Below, piece after piece: positions 52,089-60,537 of a DNA stretch of 64,000 nucleotides (position 1 is the first letter of the stretch; each line of letters starts with the position of its first letter). The position numbers and the translations under genes were made by a program. This DNA comes from Nisaea denitrificans DSM 18348 (GTDB lineage Bacteria > Pseudomonadota > Alphaproteobacteria > Thalassobaculales > Thalassobaculaceae): assembly GCF_000426505.1 (NCBI RefSeq), contig NZ_KE384532.1, positions 139,910 to 203,909 of the forward strand, read 5' to 3'. The notes under the pieces are model-generated. The model had not been told where the DNA came from and made no database searches. It was given only the letters and a program-made list of their open reading frames with translations.

Positions 52089-53824
52089 GCCTTTCCTGGG
52101 GGGATGGGCTTCGAGCAGTGTTCGGACGACGCAGCCCGGAAGGTATGACTGACAGTGCCAAGAAGGCGGAGGCGGCGGACCGTTCAGTCATGGATCGGTC
52201 GACGGGAGAGAGCCCGCGCCGCAGATCCAGAATCTCCGGGCTGACACTGCGCATCCTCGCGATCAATTTGTTCGCGGTGGCGATTCCGCTCTTTGGCCTC
52301 CTTTACATGGATCGATACCAGGACAGCCTGATCGAGGCCGAACTGGAGGCGCTGACGCGCCAGGGCAGCATTTTCGCCAAGGGTGTCGCCGCGCTTGCCG
52401 TCGAGCCTGAGTTTTCCGAAGCAACGCAACTGTCCAAGGAACTGGTGCGCCGCATGGTGCGGCATGCCTCGGACCAGTTCGGCACCCGCCTGCGCCTGTT
52501 TGCGCCGGACGGCCACCTGATGGCCGACAGCAACAGTTTTGGGCGATCGGGCGGTGTGGTGCAGATCCGGCCGCTGGCGCCGCCACGCGAGGCCGGCTTC
52601 GATCCCGGCCACTGGGCCGATACGGCGTACGATTTGCTGGTGAACTGGCTGCCCCGGCGTGGCGACTTTCCGCGTTACAAGGAAACGGCTGCCCAGCGGG
52701 CGCAAGACTACCCGGAGGCTGTCGACGCATTGCGGGGGCTCCGGGCGCAGGCCGTCAGGACAGCCCCGGATGGCGGCCTTATCCTGACTTCCGCCGTGCC
52801 CGTGCGTCGCTACAAGCAGGTGCTTGGCGCCCTGATGCTGAGTGTCGACGGACACGAGGTCGACAAGGCCATGCGGGACGTGCGATTCGGGATTTTGAGC
52901 GTGTTCGCTTTCGTCTTCGCCATCACCATTCTGTTGTCGCTCTATCTCGCGGGGACCATCACCCGGCCGGTACAGAAGCTTGCCGCTGCGGCCGAGCGCA
53001 TTCGCCAAGACCGTACCAGGGAGACCGAGATCCCCGCGTTCGAAGGGCGAGACGACGAGATCGGTGATCTGGCCCGGGCAATGCGGGAAATGACAGAGGC
53101 GCTCTGGCAACGGATGGATGCCATCGACCGGTTTGCCGCCGATGTCGCGCACGAGATCAAGAACCCGCTGACCTCCGTACGCAGTGCAGTCGAGACGGCG
53201 GCGCGTGTGCAGGATCCGGAAAAACAGAAGAAGCTGATGGGGATCATTCTCGACGATGTGCAGCGCCTCGACCGGCTGATCAGCGATATCTCCGAAGCGT
53301 CCAGGCTTGATGCGGAGCTGTCCCGTTCCGGCGCGGAGACCGTCGATCTTGCGGCGATCCTGGCGATCCTTTCCGAAGTTTATGACGCTGCGGACAATAG
53401 CCAGGGAGTGCGCGTTGAAACGGCCGTGAACGGCTCGACGGACCTTCGCGTCCGGGGCAGCGAAAGCCGTCTGGTGCAGGTGATCCGCAATCTGGTCGCC
53501 AATGCGATTACCTTTTCGCCGGAAGGTGGATCGGTGCGTCTGACGGCGGGGGCGGACCCGGTGGATGGCCGCGAGGTGATCATCACGGTCGAGGATGACG
53601 GGCCCGGAATTCCCGAAAACAAGCTCGAGGCCATCTTCGACCGGTTCTATTCGGAGCGACCGACAGGCGAGAAGTTCGGCACCCATTCGGGTCTCGGGCT
53701 CAGCATATCCCGGCAGATTGTCGATGCGTCCTCCGGACGTCTCTGGGCAGAGAATCGCACGGGCGTTGATGGCTCTGTTATTGGCGCGCGGTTCGTCATA
53801 CGGTTGCCCCGCGTGGTGAACTGA
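52085..53824 (+). CDS. chvG: Sensor histidine kinase ChvG
   Basis: A 579-residue membrane kinase. A long basic N-terminus (about 50 residues) precedes the first membrane helix ([19 protein letters not shown]), then a periplasmic sensor domain of about 180 residues, a second helix ([21 protein letters not shown]), a HAMP segment, and the kinase core: [13 protein letters not shown] with His356, NLVANAI, and [13 protein letters not shown] and GLGLSISRQ. It phosphorylates ChvI. It starts 4 nt within the chvI end and is followed by hprK after 26 nt. Confidence 0.95.
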   Translation: MSLSWGDGLRAVFGRRSPEGMTDSAKKAEAADRSVMDRSTGESPRRRSRISGLTLRILAINLFAVAIPLFGLLYMDRYQDSLIEAELEALTRQGSIFAKGVAALAVEPEFSEATQLSKELVRRMVRHASDQFGTRLRLFAPDGHLMADSNSFGRSGGVVQIRPLAPPREAGFDPGHWADTAYDLLVNWLPRRGDFPRYKETAAQRAQDYPEAVDALRGLRAQAVRTAPDGGLILTSAVPVRRYKQVLGALMLSVDGHEVDKAMRDVRFGILSVFAFVFAITILLSLYLAGTITRPVQKLAAAAERIRQDRTRETEIPAFEGRDDEIGDLARAMREMTEALWQRMDAIDRFAADVAHEIKNPLTSVRSAVETAARVQDPEKQKKLMGIILDDVQRLDRLISDISEASRLDAELSRSGAETVDLAAILAILSEVYDAADNSQGVRVETAVNGSTDLRVRGSESRLVQVIRNLVANAITFSPEGGSVRLTAGADPVDGREVIITVEDDGPGIPENKLEAIFDRFYSERPTGEKFGTHSGLGLSISRQIVDASSGRLWAENRTGVDGSVIGARFVIRLPRVVN

Positions 53825-53850
53825 GGCGGGACGATCCGCGGCGGGGTTCA

Positions 53851-54270
53851 ATGGAACTGGTATATGGCACGACGGTCGCAATCGACGGCCGCGCGGTACT
53901 GCTGCGCGGTCCGAGCGGTAGCGGAAAGTCCGATCTGGCGCTGCGTCTGATCGAGGGCGGGGCCATGCTGGTGTCAGACGATCAAACCCGGCTGATCCGG
54001 GAATCGGACCGGCTGGTGGCAAGCGCACCGGATGCGATTGCTGGCCAGCTGGAGGTCCGCGGCGTGGGTATCGTGCCCGTGGCAAATACTCGGCGGGCGC
54101 CACTCGATCTCGTCATCGACCTGGTGCCGCCCGAGCAGGTTGAACGCTTCCCGGAGGCCGGGGCCTGTACCTATCTAGAGCTCACGGTTCCTCTGCTCTC
54201 GCTTGCTCCGTTCGAGGCATCCGCCCCGGCAAAAGTCCGCCTTGCACTCACTCATTATCCGGCGAAATAA
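53851..54270 (+). CDS. hprK: HPr kinase/phosphorylase, short alphaproteobacterial form
   Basis: A 139-residue kinase domain. The Walker A loop GPSGSGKS is at residues 20-27, with the HPr(Ser) kinase signature stretch DLVIDLVPPEQVERFPE later. The N-terminal domain of the full-length Gram-positive enzyme is absent, as is usual in Alphaproteobacteria. It phosphorylates Ser of HPr (Ser55 here) according to ATP and phosphate levels. Its stop overlaps the rapZ start by 1 nt (TAATG). Confidence 0.93.
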   Translation: MELVYGTTVAIDGRAVLLRGPSGSGKSDLALRLIEGGAMLVSDDQTRLIRESDRLVASAPDAIAGQLEVRGVGIVPVANTRRAPLDLVIDLVPPEQVERFPEAGACTYLELTVPLLSLAPFEASAPAKVRLALTHYPAK

Positions 54271-55208
54271 TGCGGCCATCGGAAATGCGCGTTGAGGGGG
54301 AGAGTGACGTGCAGGCATCCGCTGATGCAACGGGACAACCGCTGAGGATTGTGCTGGTGACGGGCCTTTCGGGTGCCGGCCGGACGACGAGCCTGAAAGC
54401 ACTGGAAGATGCCGAGTTCGAGGCGGTCGACAATTTGCCCTTGTCGCTGCTGCCGGCATTGCTGGCGCCGCGCGCCGAGCCGGACGGCGATCACCGGATT
54501 GCCGTCGGCATCGATACACGAACCCGCGATTTCACACCGCAACGTTTGACCGCTGAGATCGGCGCCTTGCGGCAGCGCAGAGATATCACGCTGACCGTGG
54601 TCTTCCTCGACTGCGATACGGACGTATTGATCCGCCGCTTTACCGAAACCCGTCGCCGCCATCCGCTGGCAGTCGACAGGCCGGTGGCGGACGGTATTCG
54701 CACCGAGCTTGAGATGCTGGCGCCGCTGCGCGAACAGGCCGATGTGACCATCGATACCTCCCGTCTCTCCACCGCCGATTTCAAGCGGGTCTTTGCCGAG
54801 CAGCTTGGTATCGCGGGCGAGGGTGGGCTTACGATCACGGTCACTTCTTTCAGCTTTCGGCGCGGCGTGCCACGCGAGGCGGACATGGTGTTCGATGTGC
54901 GTTTCCTCCGGAATCCGCATTACGACCTGGGCCTGCGGCCGCTCGACGGCCGGAACCGAGAGGTCGCGGATTACATCGCCGAAGATCCTGATTTTTCGGC
55001 CTTCTATGAGCGTCTTGAAGGGTTTCTGAAGCCGCTGATGCCGCGCTTTCAGGCCGAGGGGAAAAGTTATCTTACCATCGCGGTGGGATGTACCGGCGGA
55101 CGGCACCGATCCGTATTCGTGGCGGAAAAGCTGGCGAGAGAGTTGAAGGCGGACGGCCTAGCTGTCACTTTGTTGCACCGCGATGTCGATCGCGCCGGGC
55201 AGGAATGA
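54270..55208 (+). CDS. rapZ: RNase adapter protein RapZ
   Basis: A 312-residue nucleotide-binding protein. The P-loop reads GLSGAGRTT: the conserved Lys of Walker A is Arg here, which I recall in other Alphaproteobacteria. The Walker B-like stretch VVFLDCDTDVLIRR and the C-terminal motif GCTGGRHRSV are present. In E. coli RapZ guides RNase E to a small RNA that controls amino-sugar synthesis; in other phyla the role is less clear. In this cluster it links phosphotransferase signals to RNA or metabolism by inference. Confidence 0.9.
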   Translation: MRPSEMRVEGESDVQASADATGQPLRIVLVTGLSGAGRTTSLKALEDAEFEAVDNLPLSLLPALLAPRAEPDGDHRIAVGIDTRTRDFTPQRLTAEIGALRQRRDITLTVVFLDCDTDVLIRRFTETRRRHPLAVDRPVADGIRTELEMLAPLREQADVTIDTSRLSTADFKRVFAEQLGIAGEGGLTITVTSFSFRRGVPREADMVFDVRFLRNPHYDLGLRPLDGRNREVADYIAEDPDFSAFYERLEGFLKPLMPRFQAEGKSYLTIAVGCTGGRHRSVFVAEKLARELKADGLAVTLLHRDVDRAGQE

Positions 55209-55274
55209 TCTGCCGGTTAATGAGTCGGCGGGACGGAACAGTGCATAGAACACTGAAGGCAAGGGGCTAACCAG

Positions 55275-55700
55275 ATGGACGCGGAGGCGACCGAATTGCC
55301 GATTGGCATCGTATTGGTAACGCACGGAAAACTCGCGGATGAGTTCCGTTCAGCGGTGGAACATGTTGTTGGACCACAAGAGCATCTGGCGACGGTCTGT
55401 ATCGGTCCCGAGGACGATATGGAACAGCGCCGGGCCGAGATTCTGGAAAGTGTCGGGGCGGTGGATCAGGGCAGGGGGGTCATCGTACTGACCGACATGT
55501 TCGGCGGTACGCCGTCGAACCTGGCCATCTCGATCATGGAAAAGGCGCATGTGGAAGTGCTCGCGGGCGCTAATCTGCCGATGCTGATCAAGCTGGCGAG
55601 CGTTCGGAACAGCATGGATCTTGCGGCGGCGGCGAACGAGGCGCAGGAGGCGGGACGGAAATATATCCGTATCGCATCCCAGGTTCTTGCTGGTGAATGA
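55275..55700 (+). CDS. PTS EIIA component, mannose type
   Basis: A 141-residue EIIA protein of the mannose family. The phospho-accepting His17 lies in VTHGKLADEFRSAV, and GGTPSNLAISIM is the family motif. With no EIIB, EIIC or EIID gene nearby, it should act in regulation rather than sugar uptake. It is 66 nt after rapZ and 4 nt before HPr, so it is in the same operon as hprK, HPr and EI. Confidence 0.92.
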   Translation: MDAEATELPIGIVLVTHGKLADEFRSAVEHVVGPQEHLATVCIGPEDDMEQRRAEILESVGAVDQGRGVIVLTDMFGGTPSNLAISIMEKAHVEVLAGANLPMLIKLASVRNSMDLAAAANEAQEAGRKYIRIASQVLAGE

Positions 55701-55704
55701 CGTA

Positions 55705-55998
55705 ATGGGAAACCGGCCGGCGGCTTCGTCCGCAATGGAACGGGATTTGACCATCGTGAACCAGCGCGGCCTGCATGCGCGGGCGGCGGCGAAATTCGTA
55801 AAGCTGGCGGATACCTTTGCGGCGGAAATTTCCGTGACCAAGGGCGATATGACCGTCTCGGGGCGTTCGATAATGGGGCTGATGATGCTGGCCGCCGCGC
55901 CGGGCTGTTCCATCCATGTCGCTGCCGAAGGGGCGGACGCACAAGACGCGCTCGAGGCCATCGCCAAACTTGTGGACGACAAATTCGACGAAGATTGA
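55705..55998 (+). CDS. ptsH: Phosphocarrier protein HPr
   Basis: A 97-residue HPr. The EI-target His24 is in NQRGLHARAAAKFV and the HprK-target Ser55 is in SGRSIMGLMML. The start is chosen at ATG 55705; ATG 55735 and GTG 55693 are possible, and no ribosome site is decisive. A 13-nt gap to the EI gene fits an operon. Both phosphorylation sites are intact, so HPr can serve as a shared signal between EI and HprK. Confidence 0.93.
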   Translation: MGNRPAASSAMERDLTIVNQRGLHARAAAKFVKLADTFAAEISVTKGDMTVSGRSIMGLMMLAAAPGCSIHVAAEGADAQDALEAIAKLVDDKFDED

Positions 55999-56011
55999 GG
56001 ATCTGACCGCC

Positions 56012-57784
56012 ATGATAAAACGGGCATCCGAAAAAGGCGGGGAACGGATCATTGACGGGGTCGGCGTTTCCGCCGGGATCGCCATTGGCGTTGCCCATGT
56101 CGTCGAGACCGGACTCGGTCAGCTGCCGGAATACGAACTGGAAGACGCGCATGTCGAGGCCGAAGCCGAGCGGTTTCGCGCGGCTCTGGTCAAGGCGCAA
56201 AAGCAGGTCGGCAAGCTGCGGCAAAAAACGGCGAACATGCCGGAATCGGTCGCGGAGGAATTAGCCCCGCTGCTCGACGCGCATGCCGCGATGCTCGGCT
56301 CCGGCCGGGTGGGGGCGGGCACCGAGGCACTGATCCGCAAACGCAAGATCAACGCGGAAGCCGCCGTTCAGTCGGTCGTGCATGAAATCAGCGAAGCCTT
56401 TGCGGCAATGAAGGACCCTTATCTCGCGGCCCGGATCACGGATGTGCGGGATGTAGCGGGACGGATTTTGCGCAACCTCGCAGACAAGCCCTATCAAGCC
56501 TTCTCCGTCCTGCCGAAAGACGCGGTGATTATCGCGGACGAGCTCAGTCCCGCGGACACCGCGCTGCTGGACCCGAAAAGAGTGGCGGCTTTGGTGACGA
56601 CGGCGGGCGGCCCGGAGGGTCATTCGGCGATCATGGCCCGGTCGATGGGGCTGCCGGCGGTTCTCGGTGTGCAGGGATTGCTCGGGAAGGTCAGGTCCGG
56701 CGAACGGGTGCTGGTTGATGGCGAGCGTGGCCGTGTCGTCGTCGCGCCGAGTGATGCGACCCTGGCGGAGTTCGAGCGGAAAGCGGAGGCTCGCAAGCGG
56801 CTGGAGCGTCAGCTCGCGCGGTTGCGGTCGCTGCCGGCGGAAAGCCGGGACGGGGAGTGCATTTCCCTGCTGGCGAACCTTGAATTGCCACGGGATGTCG
56901 AAGGGGCAATGCGGTCAGGGGCCGAAGGTGTCGGCCTGCTGCGCACCGAATTCCTGTTCATGAACCGGGACACGCTGCCAAGCGAGGACGAGCAATATGC
57001 CGTGTTGCGGGGCATCGTCGAAGGCATGGGCGGTCTGCCGGTAACGATCCGGACGCTCGATGTCGGTGGCGACAAGATTTCTTCGGCGCTCGGCGGCAAG
57101 ATCGGTATTTCGCCCAATCCCGCGCTCGGGCTGCGAGGGGTCCGGCTGTCCCTTGCGGAGCCGAAACTGTTCGAAACCCAGCTTGCCGCAATCCTGCGTG
57201 CGGGCGCGCACGGCCCGGTCCGGCTGCTGCTGCCGCTGATTTCCTCAGCGGAGCAGATCCGTCAATCCAGGCGTATTCTGACAAAGGTGGTCAAACGCCT
57301 GAAGCGCAAGGGCGTGCGGATCGCCGATCCGGTCCCCCCGCTGGGCGCGATGATCGAGGTGCCGTGCGCTGCCCTGATGGCCGACAGCCTGGCCCGCGAG
57401 GTCGACTATTTCGCCATCGGGACGAACGATCTGACCAGCTATGCGCTTGCCATCGATCGCAGCGACGATGCGGTGGCCGGGCTCTACAATCCGCTGCATC
57501 CAGCGGTGTTGCGGCTGATCCAGTTCACCGTCGATGCCGGGCACAGGGCCGGTATCCCGGTCAGCATCTGCGGCGAGATCGCGGGCGACCCGCGCTATAC
57601 GCCGTTGCTTACAGGGCTCGGCGTACGGGAGCTGTCGATGTCCTCGCACAGCATTCCGCGTGTGAAGCAGAGGGTGCGTGCGCTCGACACTGGTGCGGCG
57701 ACGCGCCGGGCGCTGGCGATCATGGATCAGGGCGATGAGGGCCGGATCTCCGCGCTGCTGGACGATTTCAACGACAGTCTCTAG
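56012..57784 (+). CDS. Phosphoenolpyruvate-protein phosphotransferase (EI) without GAF domain
   Basis: A 590-residue EI. The phospho-His204 is in GGPEGHSAIMARS, the PEP-binding arginines are in GVGLLRTEFLFM, and the catalytic Cys520 is in SICGEIAGDP. The N-terminus starts directly with the EI domain; there is no GAF domain as in EI-Ntr (PtsP), so it is the PtsI size. ATG 56012 begins at IKRASEKGGERIID. It phosphorylates the HPr encoded just upstream, and draws on PEP, the product of PckA. Confidence 0.93.
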   Translation: MIKRASEKGGERIIDGVGVSAGIAIGVAHVVETGLGQLPEYELEDAHVEAEAERFRAALVKAQKQVGKLRQKTANMPESVAEELAPLLDAHAAMLGSGRVGAGTEALIRKRKINAEAAVQSVVHEISEAFAAMKDPYLAARITDVRDVAGRILRNLADKPYQAFSVLPKDAVIIADELSPADTALLDPKRVAALVTTAGGPEGHSAIMARSMGLPAVLGVQGLLGKVRSGERVLVDGERGRVVVAPSDATLAEFERKAEARKRLERQLARLRSLPAESRDGECISLLANLELPRDVEGAMRSGAEGVGLLRTEFLFMNRDTLPSEDEQYAVLRGIVEGMGGLPVTIRTLDVGGDKISSALGGKIGISPNPALGLRGVRLSLAEPKLFETQLAAILRAGAHGPVRLLLPLISSAEQIRQSRRILTKVVKRLKRKGVRIADPVPPLGAMIEVPCAALMADSLAREVDYFAIGTNDLTSYALAIDRSDDAVAGLYNPLHPAVLRLIQFTVDAGHRAGIPVSICGEIAGDPRYTPLLTGLGVRELSMSSHSIPRVKQRVRALDTGAATRRALAIMDQGDEGRISALLDDFNDSL

Positions 57785-57823
57785 TCTGCGCCAATTCCCT
57801 TCCTGCTCCTTCGGGTGAGCCCC

Positions 57824-59005
57824 ATGACTTTCGTCTTGAATGCCGATGTGCTCAGCGCAATCGAACCGCCGATTGCCGAGTCCCAGACCTGGATTGCCGG
57901 CCGGACCTTTCCGGCGGAAAAGCCGCTGCTGGACCTGTCCCAGGCCGTGCCGAGCTATCCGCCGGCAAAAGAGCTGACGGATCACGTTGCCGCCCGCGCG
58001 GCCGATTTCGAGACTGCTCAATATTCCATGATCCGCGGCGTGGTGGAGCTTCGTCAGGAACTGGCGGACCACGTCGCGACCCGCTATGGCGGTGTAATCG
58101 GGCCGGAGAACGTGCTGATTTCGGCTGGTTGCAACCAGGCCTTCTGCATGGCCGTTCTCGCCATTGCGCGGGCCGGCGATGCCGTGATGCTGCCAGTGCC
58201 TTATTACTTCAATCACCAGATGTGGCTGGAAATGCAGGGGATCGATCCGATCCATCTGCCGTTCCGTTTCGACCGGGCCGGTGTGCCTGACCCGGAAGAG
58301 GCCCGCAAGATGCTGACCGACAAGACCAAAGCCATCGTGCTGGTCTCGCCGAACAACCCGACCGGCGCCGTCTATCCGCCAGAAGTCATCGCCGAATTCC
58401 GCGATCTCGCCGCCGAACGCGGCATCGCGTTGATCCTGGATGAGACCTACCGGGATTTTCTGGAAGACGAGAACGGCCCGCCGCATGACCTGTTCCGGGA
58501 CGAGAAGTGGGGTGAGACGCTGATCCAACTCTACAGCTTCTCCAAGACTTTCAGTCTGACCGGCTACCGCGCGGGTTCCGTGATGGCCGGGGCGAAAACC
58601 ATCGATGCGGTCACCAAGATCATGGACACGATCCAGATCTGCACGCCGCGTATCTCGCAATATGCCGCGCTTTACGGGCTGCGCCATGTCTGGCCGTGGG
58701 TTGCTGAGAAGCGGGATATGCTGAAGGGGCGCAAGGAAGCGCTGGAGGCGGCTTTCCGGTCAAACGATCTCGGCTACGAGCTGGTTTCCGCCGGTGCCTA
58801 TTTCTCCTATGTCCGGCATCCATTCGAGGATCTGAGCGCGAAGCAGGTGGCCCGCAAGCTGGCGGACGAGCAGAATATCCTGTGCCTGCCGGGCAGCTTC
58901 TTCGGGCCCGGTCAAGAGCGCTTTCTGCGCCTGGCTTTCGCCAACGCCAAAGCAGAAGACATGCCGGAGCTGGCGAAACGCCTGCGGGCGAGTCTCGTTG
59001 CATGA
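57824..59005 (+). CDS. Pyridoxal-phosphate aminotransferase, class I/II
   Basis: A 393-residue fold-type I aminotransferase. The PLP-lysine is in YSFSKTFSLTGYRAG, the Asp in LILDETYRDF, and [14 protein letters not shown] is a conserved segment. Family members act on aromatic, branched or aspartate-like amino acids; the substrate is not defined. ATG 57824 is favoured over GTG 57815 by the GGGTGAG stretch upstream. It overlaps the GNAT gene by 4 nt (ATGA). It is 39 nt from the EI gene and might be co-transcribed. Confidence 0.9.
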   Translation: MTFVLNADVLSAIEPPIAESQTWIAGRTFPAEKPLLDLSQAVPSYPPAKELTDHVAARAADFETAQYSMIRGVVELRQELADHVATRYGGVIGPENVLISAGCNQAFCMAVLAIARAGDAVMLPVPYYFNHQMWLEMQGIDPIHLPFRFDRAGVPDPEEARKMLTDKTKAIVLVSPNNPTGAVYPPEVIAEFRDLAAERGIALILDETYRDFLEDENGPPHDLFRDEKWGETLIQLYSFSKTFSLTGYRAGSVMAGAKTIDAVTKIMDTIQICTPRISQYAALYGLRHVWPWVAEKRDMLKGRKEALEAAFRSNDLGYELVSAGAYFSYVRHPFEDLSAKQVARKLADEQNILCLPGSFFGPGQERFLRLAFANAKAEDMPELAKRLRASLVA

Positions 59006-59472
59006 CCGGAACCCGGCCCTATGATCCGGCACGCGATGATCTCGCCGAGATTGTCACTCTGGTTCATCGCGCCTTCGCGCAGTACAGGGGCAAGCTTGAG
59101 CCTGAAAGTGGGGCGCTGACGGAAACGGTCGACAGTCTGAGCAAACGGCTGGAAAAGAACCGGCTGTTTCTGGCTGAGGATGACGGCAGGATCAGCGGCG
59201 CCGTCTTCGCCACGCAAAAAGGAGACGCTGTTTATCTCGACCGGCTGGCCGTCGATCCCGACGTGCGCTGCCGCGGCATTGCCCGCCGGCTGATCGAGAC
59301 GGTCGAGGCCCATGCGCGCGAGACCGGCGCCGCCCGGATCACCCTCGGCGTCCGCCTCGTCCTGCAGCACAATATCGAGTATTTCCAGCGCTGGGGCTTT
59401 GTCGAAACGGGCCGTCAGACCCATGCAGGCTTCGACGCCCCGACCTCGATGGATATGGAAAAGCGGCTCTGA
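59002..59472 (+). CDS. GNAT family N-acetyltransferase
   Basis: A 156-residue acetyltransferase. The acetyl-CoA loop is RCRGIARRLIETVEA, and the C-terminal segment FQRWGFVETGRQTHAGFDAPTSMDMEKRL matches many small amino-acid acetyltransferases. It starts inside the last codon of the aminotransferase gene, so the two proteins may act on the same amino compound, for example by acylating the product. This is inference from the overlap. Confidence 0.87.
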   Translation: MTGTRPYDPARDDLAEIVTLVHRAFAQYRGKLEPESGALTETVDSLSKRLEKNRLFLAEDDGRISGAVFATQKGDAVYLDRLAVDPDVRCRGIARRLIETVEAHARETGAARITLGVRLVLQHNIEYFQRWGFVETGRQTHAGFDAPTSMDMEKRL

Positions 59473-59508
59473 CACTCCCATAGCGACAGGCATTGAAGTG
59501 CATGATGA

Positions 59509-59553
59509 TTGAAAAATCGTCAATTGGCGCTTATATTATCGTCAAATGACGAT
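59509..59553 (+). promoter_or_regulatory. Promoter and operator of the RES-Xre module
   Basis: A textbook sigma-70 promoter stands here: -35 TTGAAA at 59509-59514 and -10 TATATT at 59532-59537, spacer 17 nt. A perfect 16-bp palindrome ATCGTCAAATGACGAT follows at 59538-59553, and a further ATCGTCA half-site lies at 59516-59522 between the two boxes. The two direct copies are 22 nt apart, two helical turns. It looks like the operator of the antitoxin's Xre-type DNA-binding domain or of the toxin-antitoxin complex. Confidence 0.8.
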
Positions 59554-59570
59554 TGATGGAGATGCATGCC

Positions 59571-60038
59571 ATGGTCGCGCTTGATGTCTATATGAGCCCT
59601 GAAAATCTTCCGGGCACAGAAGCCGCACGGGTCGGGAAATTGCTGGGTTTGAAAGAGTCCGCTTCCTTGGATGACATCCTGCTGGCGGACCATGTGGCAT
59701 CTGGACTGGACGTGTCGGCGGCCGAGGCTCTTGGCACTCTTCTTGGCCGAGCCAGCATAGTCGGCCCGCTCATCCCGGAAGCGACACTGCGCCGGGCGAA
59801 AAAACAGCGCAAAGTGCTTTCGCGGGAAATGAGCGAGCGGCTCTATGAGGTTTCGCGTGTCATTGATGCCGCGAGCCGGCTCTATCGCGGTGACATGCCG
59901 GCAATCTCCCGGTTCCTCAATCGACCCCATCCCCTGTTGCATGGCCGCGCGCCACTCGATCTCGCGCGATCCAGCTCGGCGGGGGCGGATGCCGTCATCA
60001 ATCTGTTGCGGCGTGCGGAGTCCGGTTTCGCGGTATGA
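59571..60038 (+). CDS. Antitoxin of the MbcA/ParS/Xre family (DUF2384)
   Basis: A protein of about 155 residues. The N-terminal half holds the Xre-like DNA-binding helix bundle (LLGRASIVGPLIPEATLRRAKK) and the C-terminal part is the toxin-binding domain (MSERLYEVSRVIDAASRLYRGDMPAI, then RFLNRPHPLLHGRAPLDLAR). The ATG at 59571 is preceded by GGAG at a 9-nt spacer; the ATGs at 59556 and 59562 cannot be excluded. It overlaps the RES toxin gene by 4 nt, as type II modules usually do. Confidence 0.93.
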   Translation: MVALDVYMSPENLPGTEAARVGKLLGLKESASLDDILLADHVASGLDVSAAEALGTLLGRASIVGPLIPEATLRRAKKQRKVLSREMSERLYEVSRVIDAASRLYRGDMPAISRFLNRPHPLLHGRAPLDLARSSSAGADAVINLLRRAESGFAV

Positions 60039-60520
60039 CTGCCTTGCGGACACTGCCGGCACAATTGACCGGTTACAGGATCGGCGATCCGGACGGCGAG
60101 TTCCCGATTTGGGATGACGGCGGAGCCCGGCAAGCGTTCGGCCGCTGGCACGAGGCCGGCTCAGGGGTGATTTATGCCTCGGAGCATTACTCGACCGCGA
60201 TGCTGGAAAAGCTGGTGCATTTTGGCGGCGAGTTGCCGGGTAATCAGCATTTCATCGAAATCACGCTCCCGGCGGGACTCTCCTACGAGGTGGTGAATCC
60301 GGATCTTCTCGATGGGTGGGCGGATATTTCCGGCATTGCCGCGCGGGAATACGGCCGGAAATGGTATGCGGAGAAACGCTCCGCAATCCTGATTGTCCCT
60401 TCGGCTGTCGCGCGTATGGAGCGCAATTTCGTCTTCCATACGGGACATGCCGATTTCGTGCGGGTTGATGTCGGACTGGAAACGCCGGTCTGGTGGGACG
60501 ACCGGCTATTCGCGCGCTGA
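60035..60520 (+). CDS. RES-domain NAD+-degrading toxin
   Basis: A 161-residue RES-domain toxin. The R-E-S elements are visible: TGYRIGDPD near the start (Arg15), FGRWHEAGSGVIYASEHYSTAMLEKL (Arg, Glu, Ser) and ILIVPSAVARMERN near the C-terminus. Family members cleave NAD+ with phosphate (phosphorylase) or water and arrest growth when the antitoxin is lost. ATGA overlap with the antitoxin gene gives coupled translation. It is intact and so is probably active. Confidence 0.93.
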   Translation: MTALRTLPAQLTGYRIGDPDGEFPIWDDGGARQAFGRWHEAGSGVIYASEHYSTAMLEKLVHFGGELPGNQHFIEITLPAGLSYEVVNPDLLDGWADISGIAAREYGRKWYAEKRSAILIVPSAVARMERNFVFHTGHADFVRVDVGLETPVWWDDRLFAR

Positions 60521-60537
60521 GCCCAAACGGCTCATGA

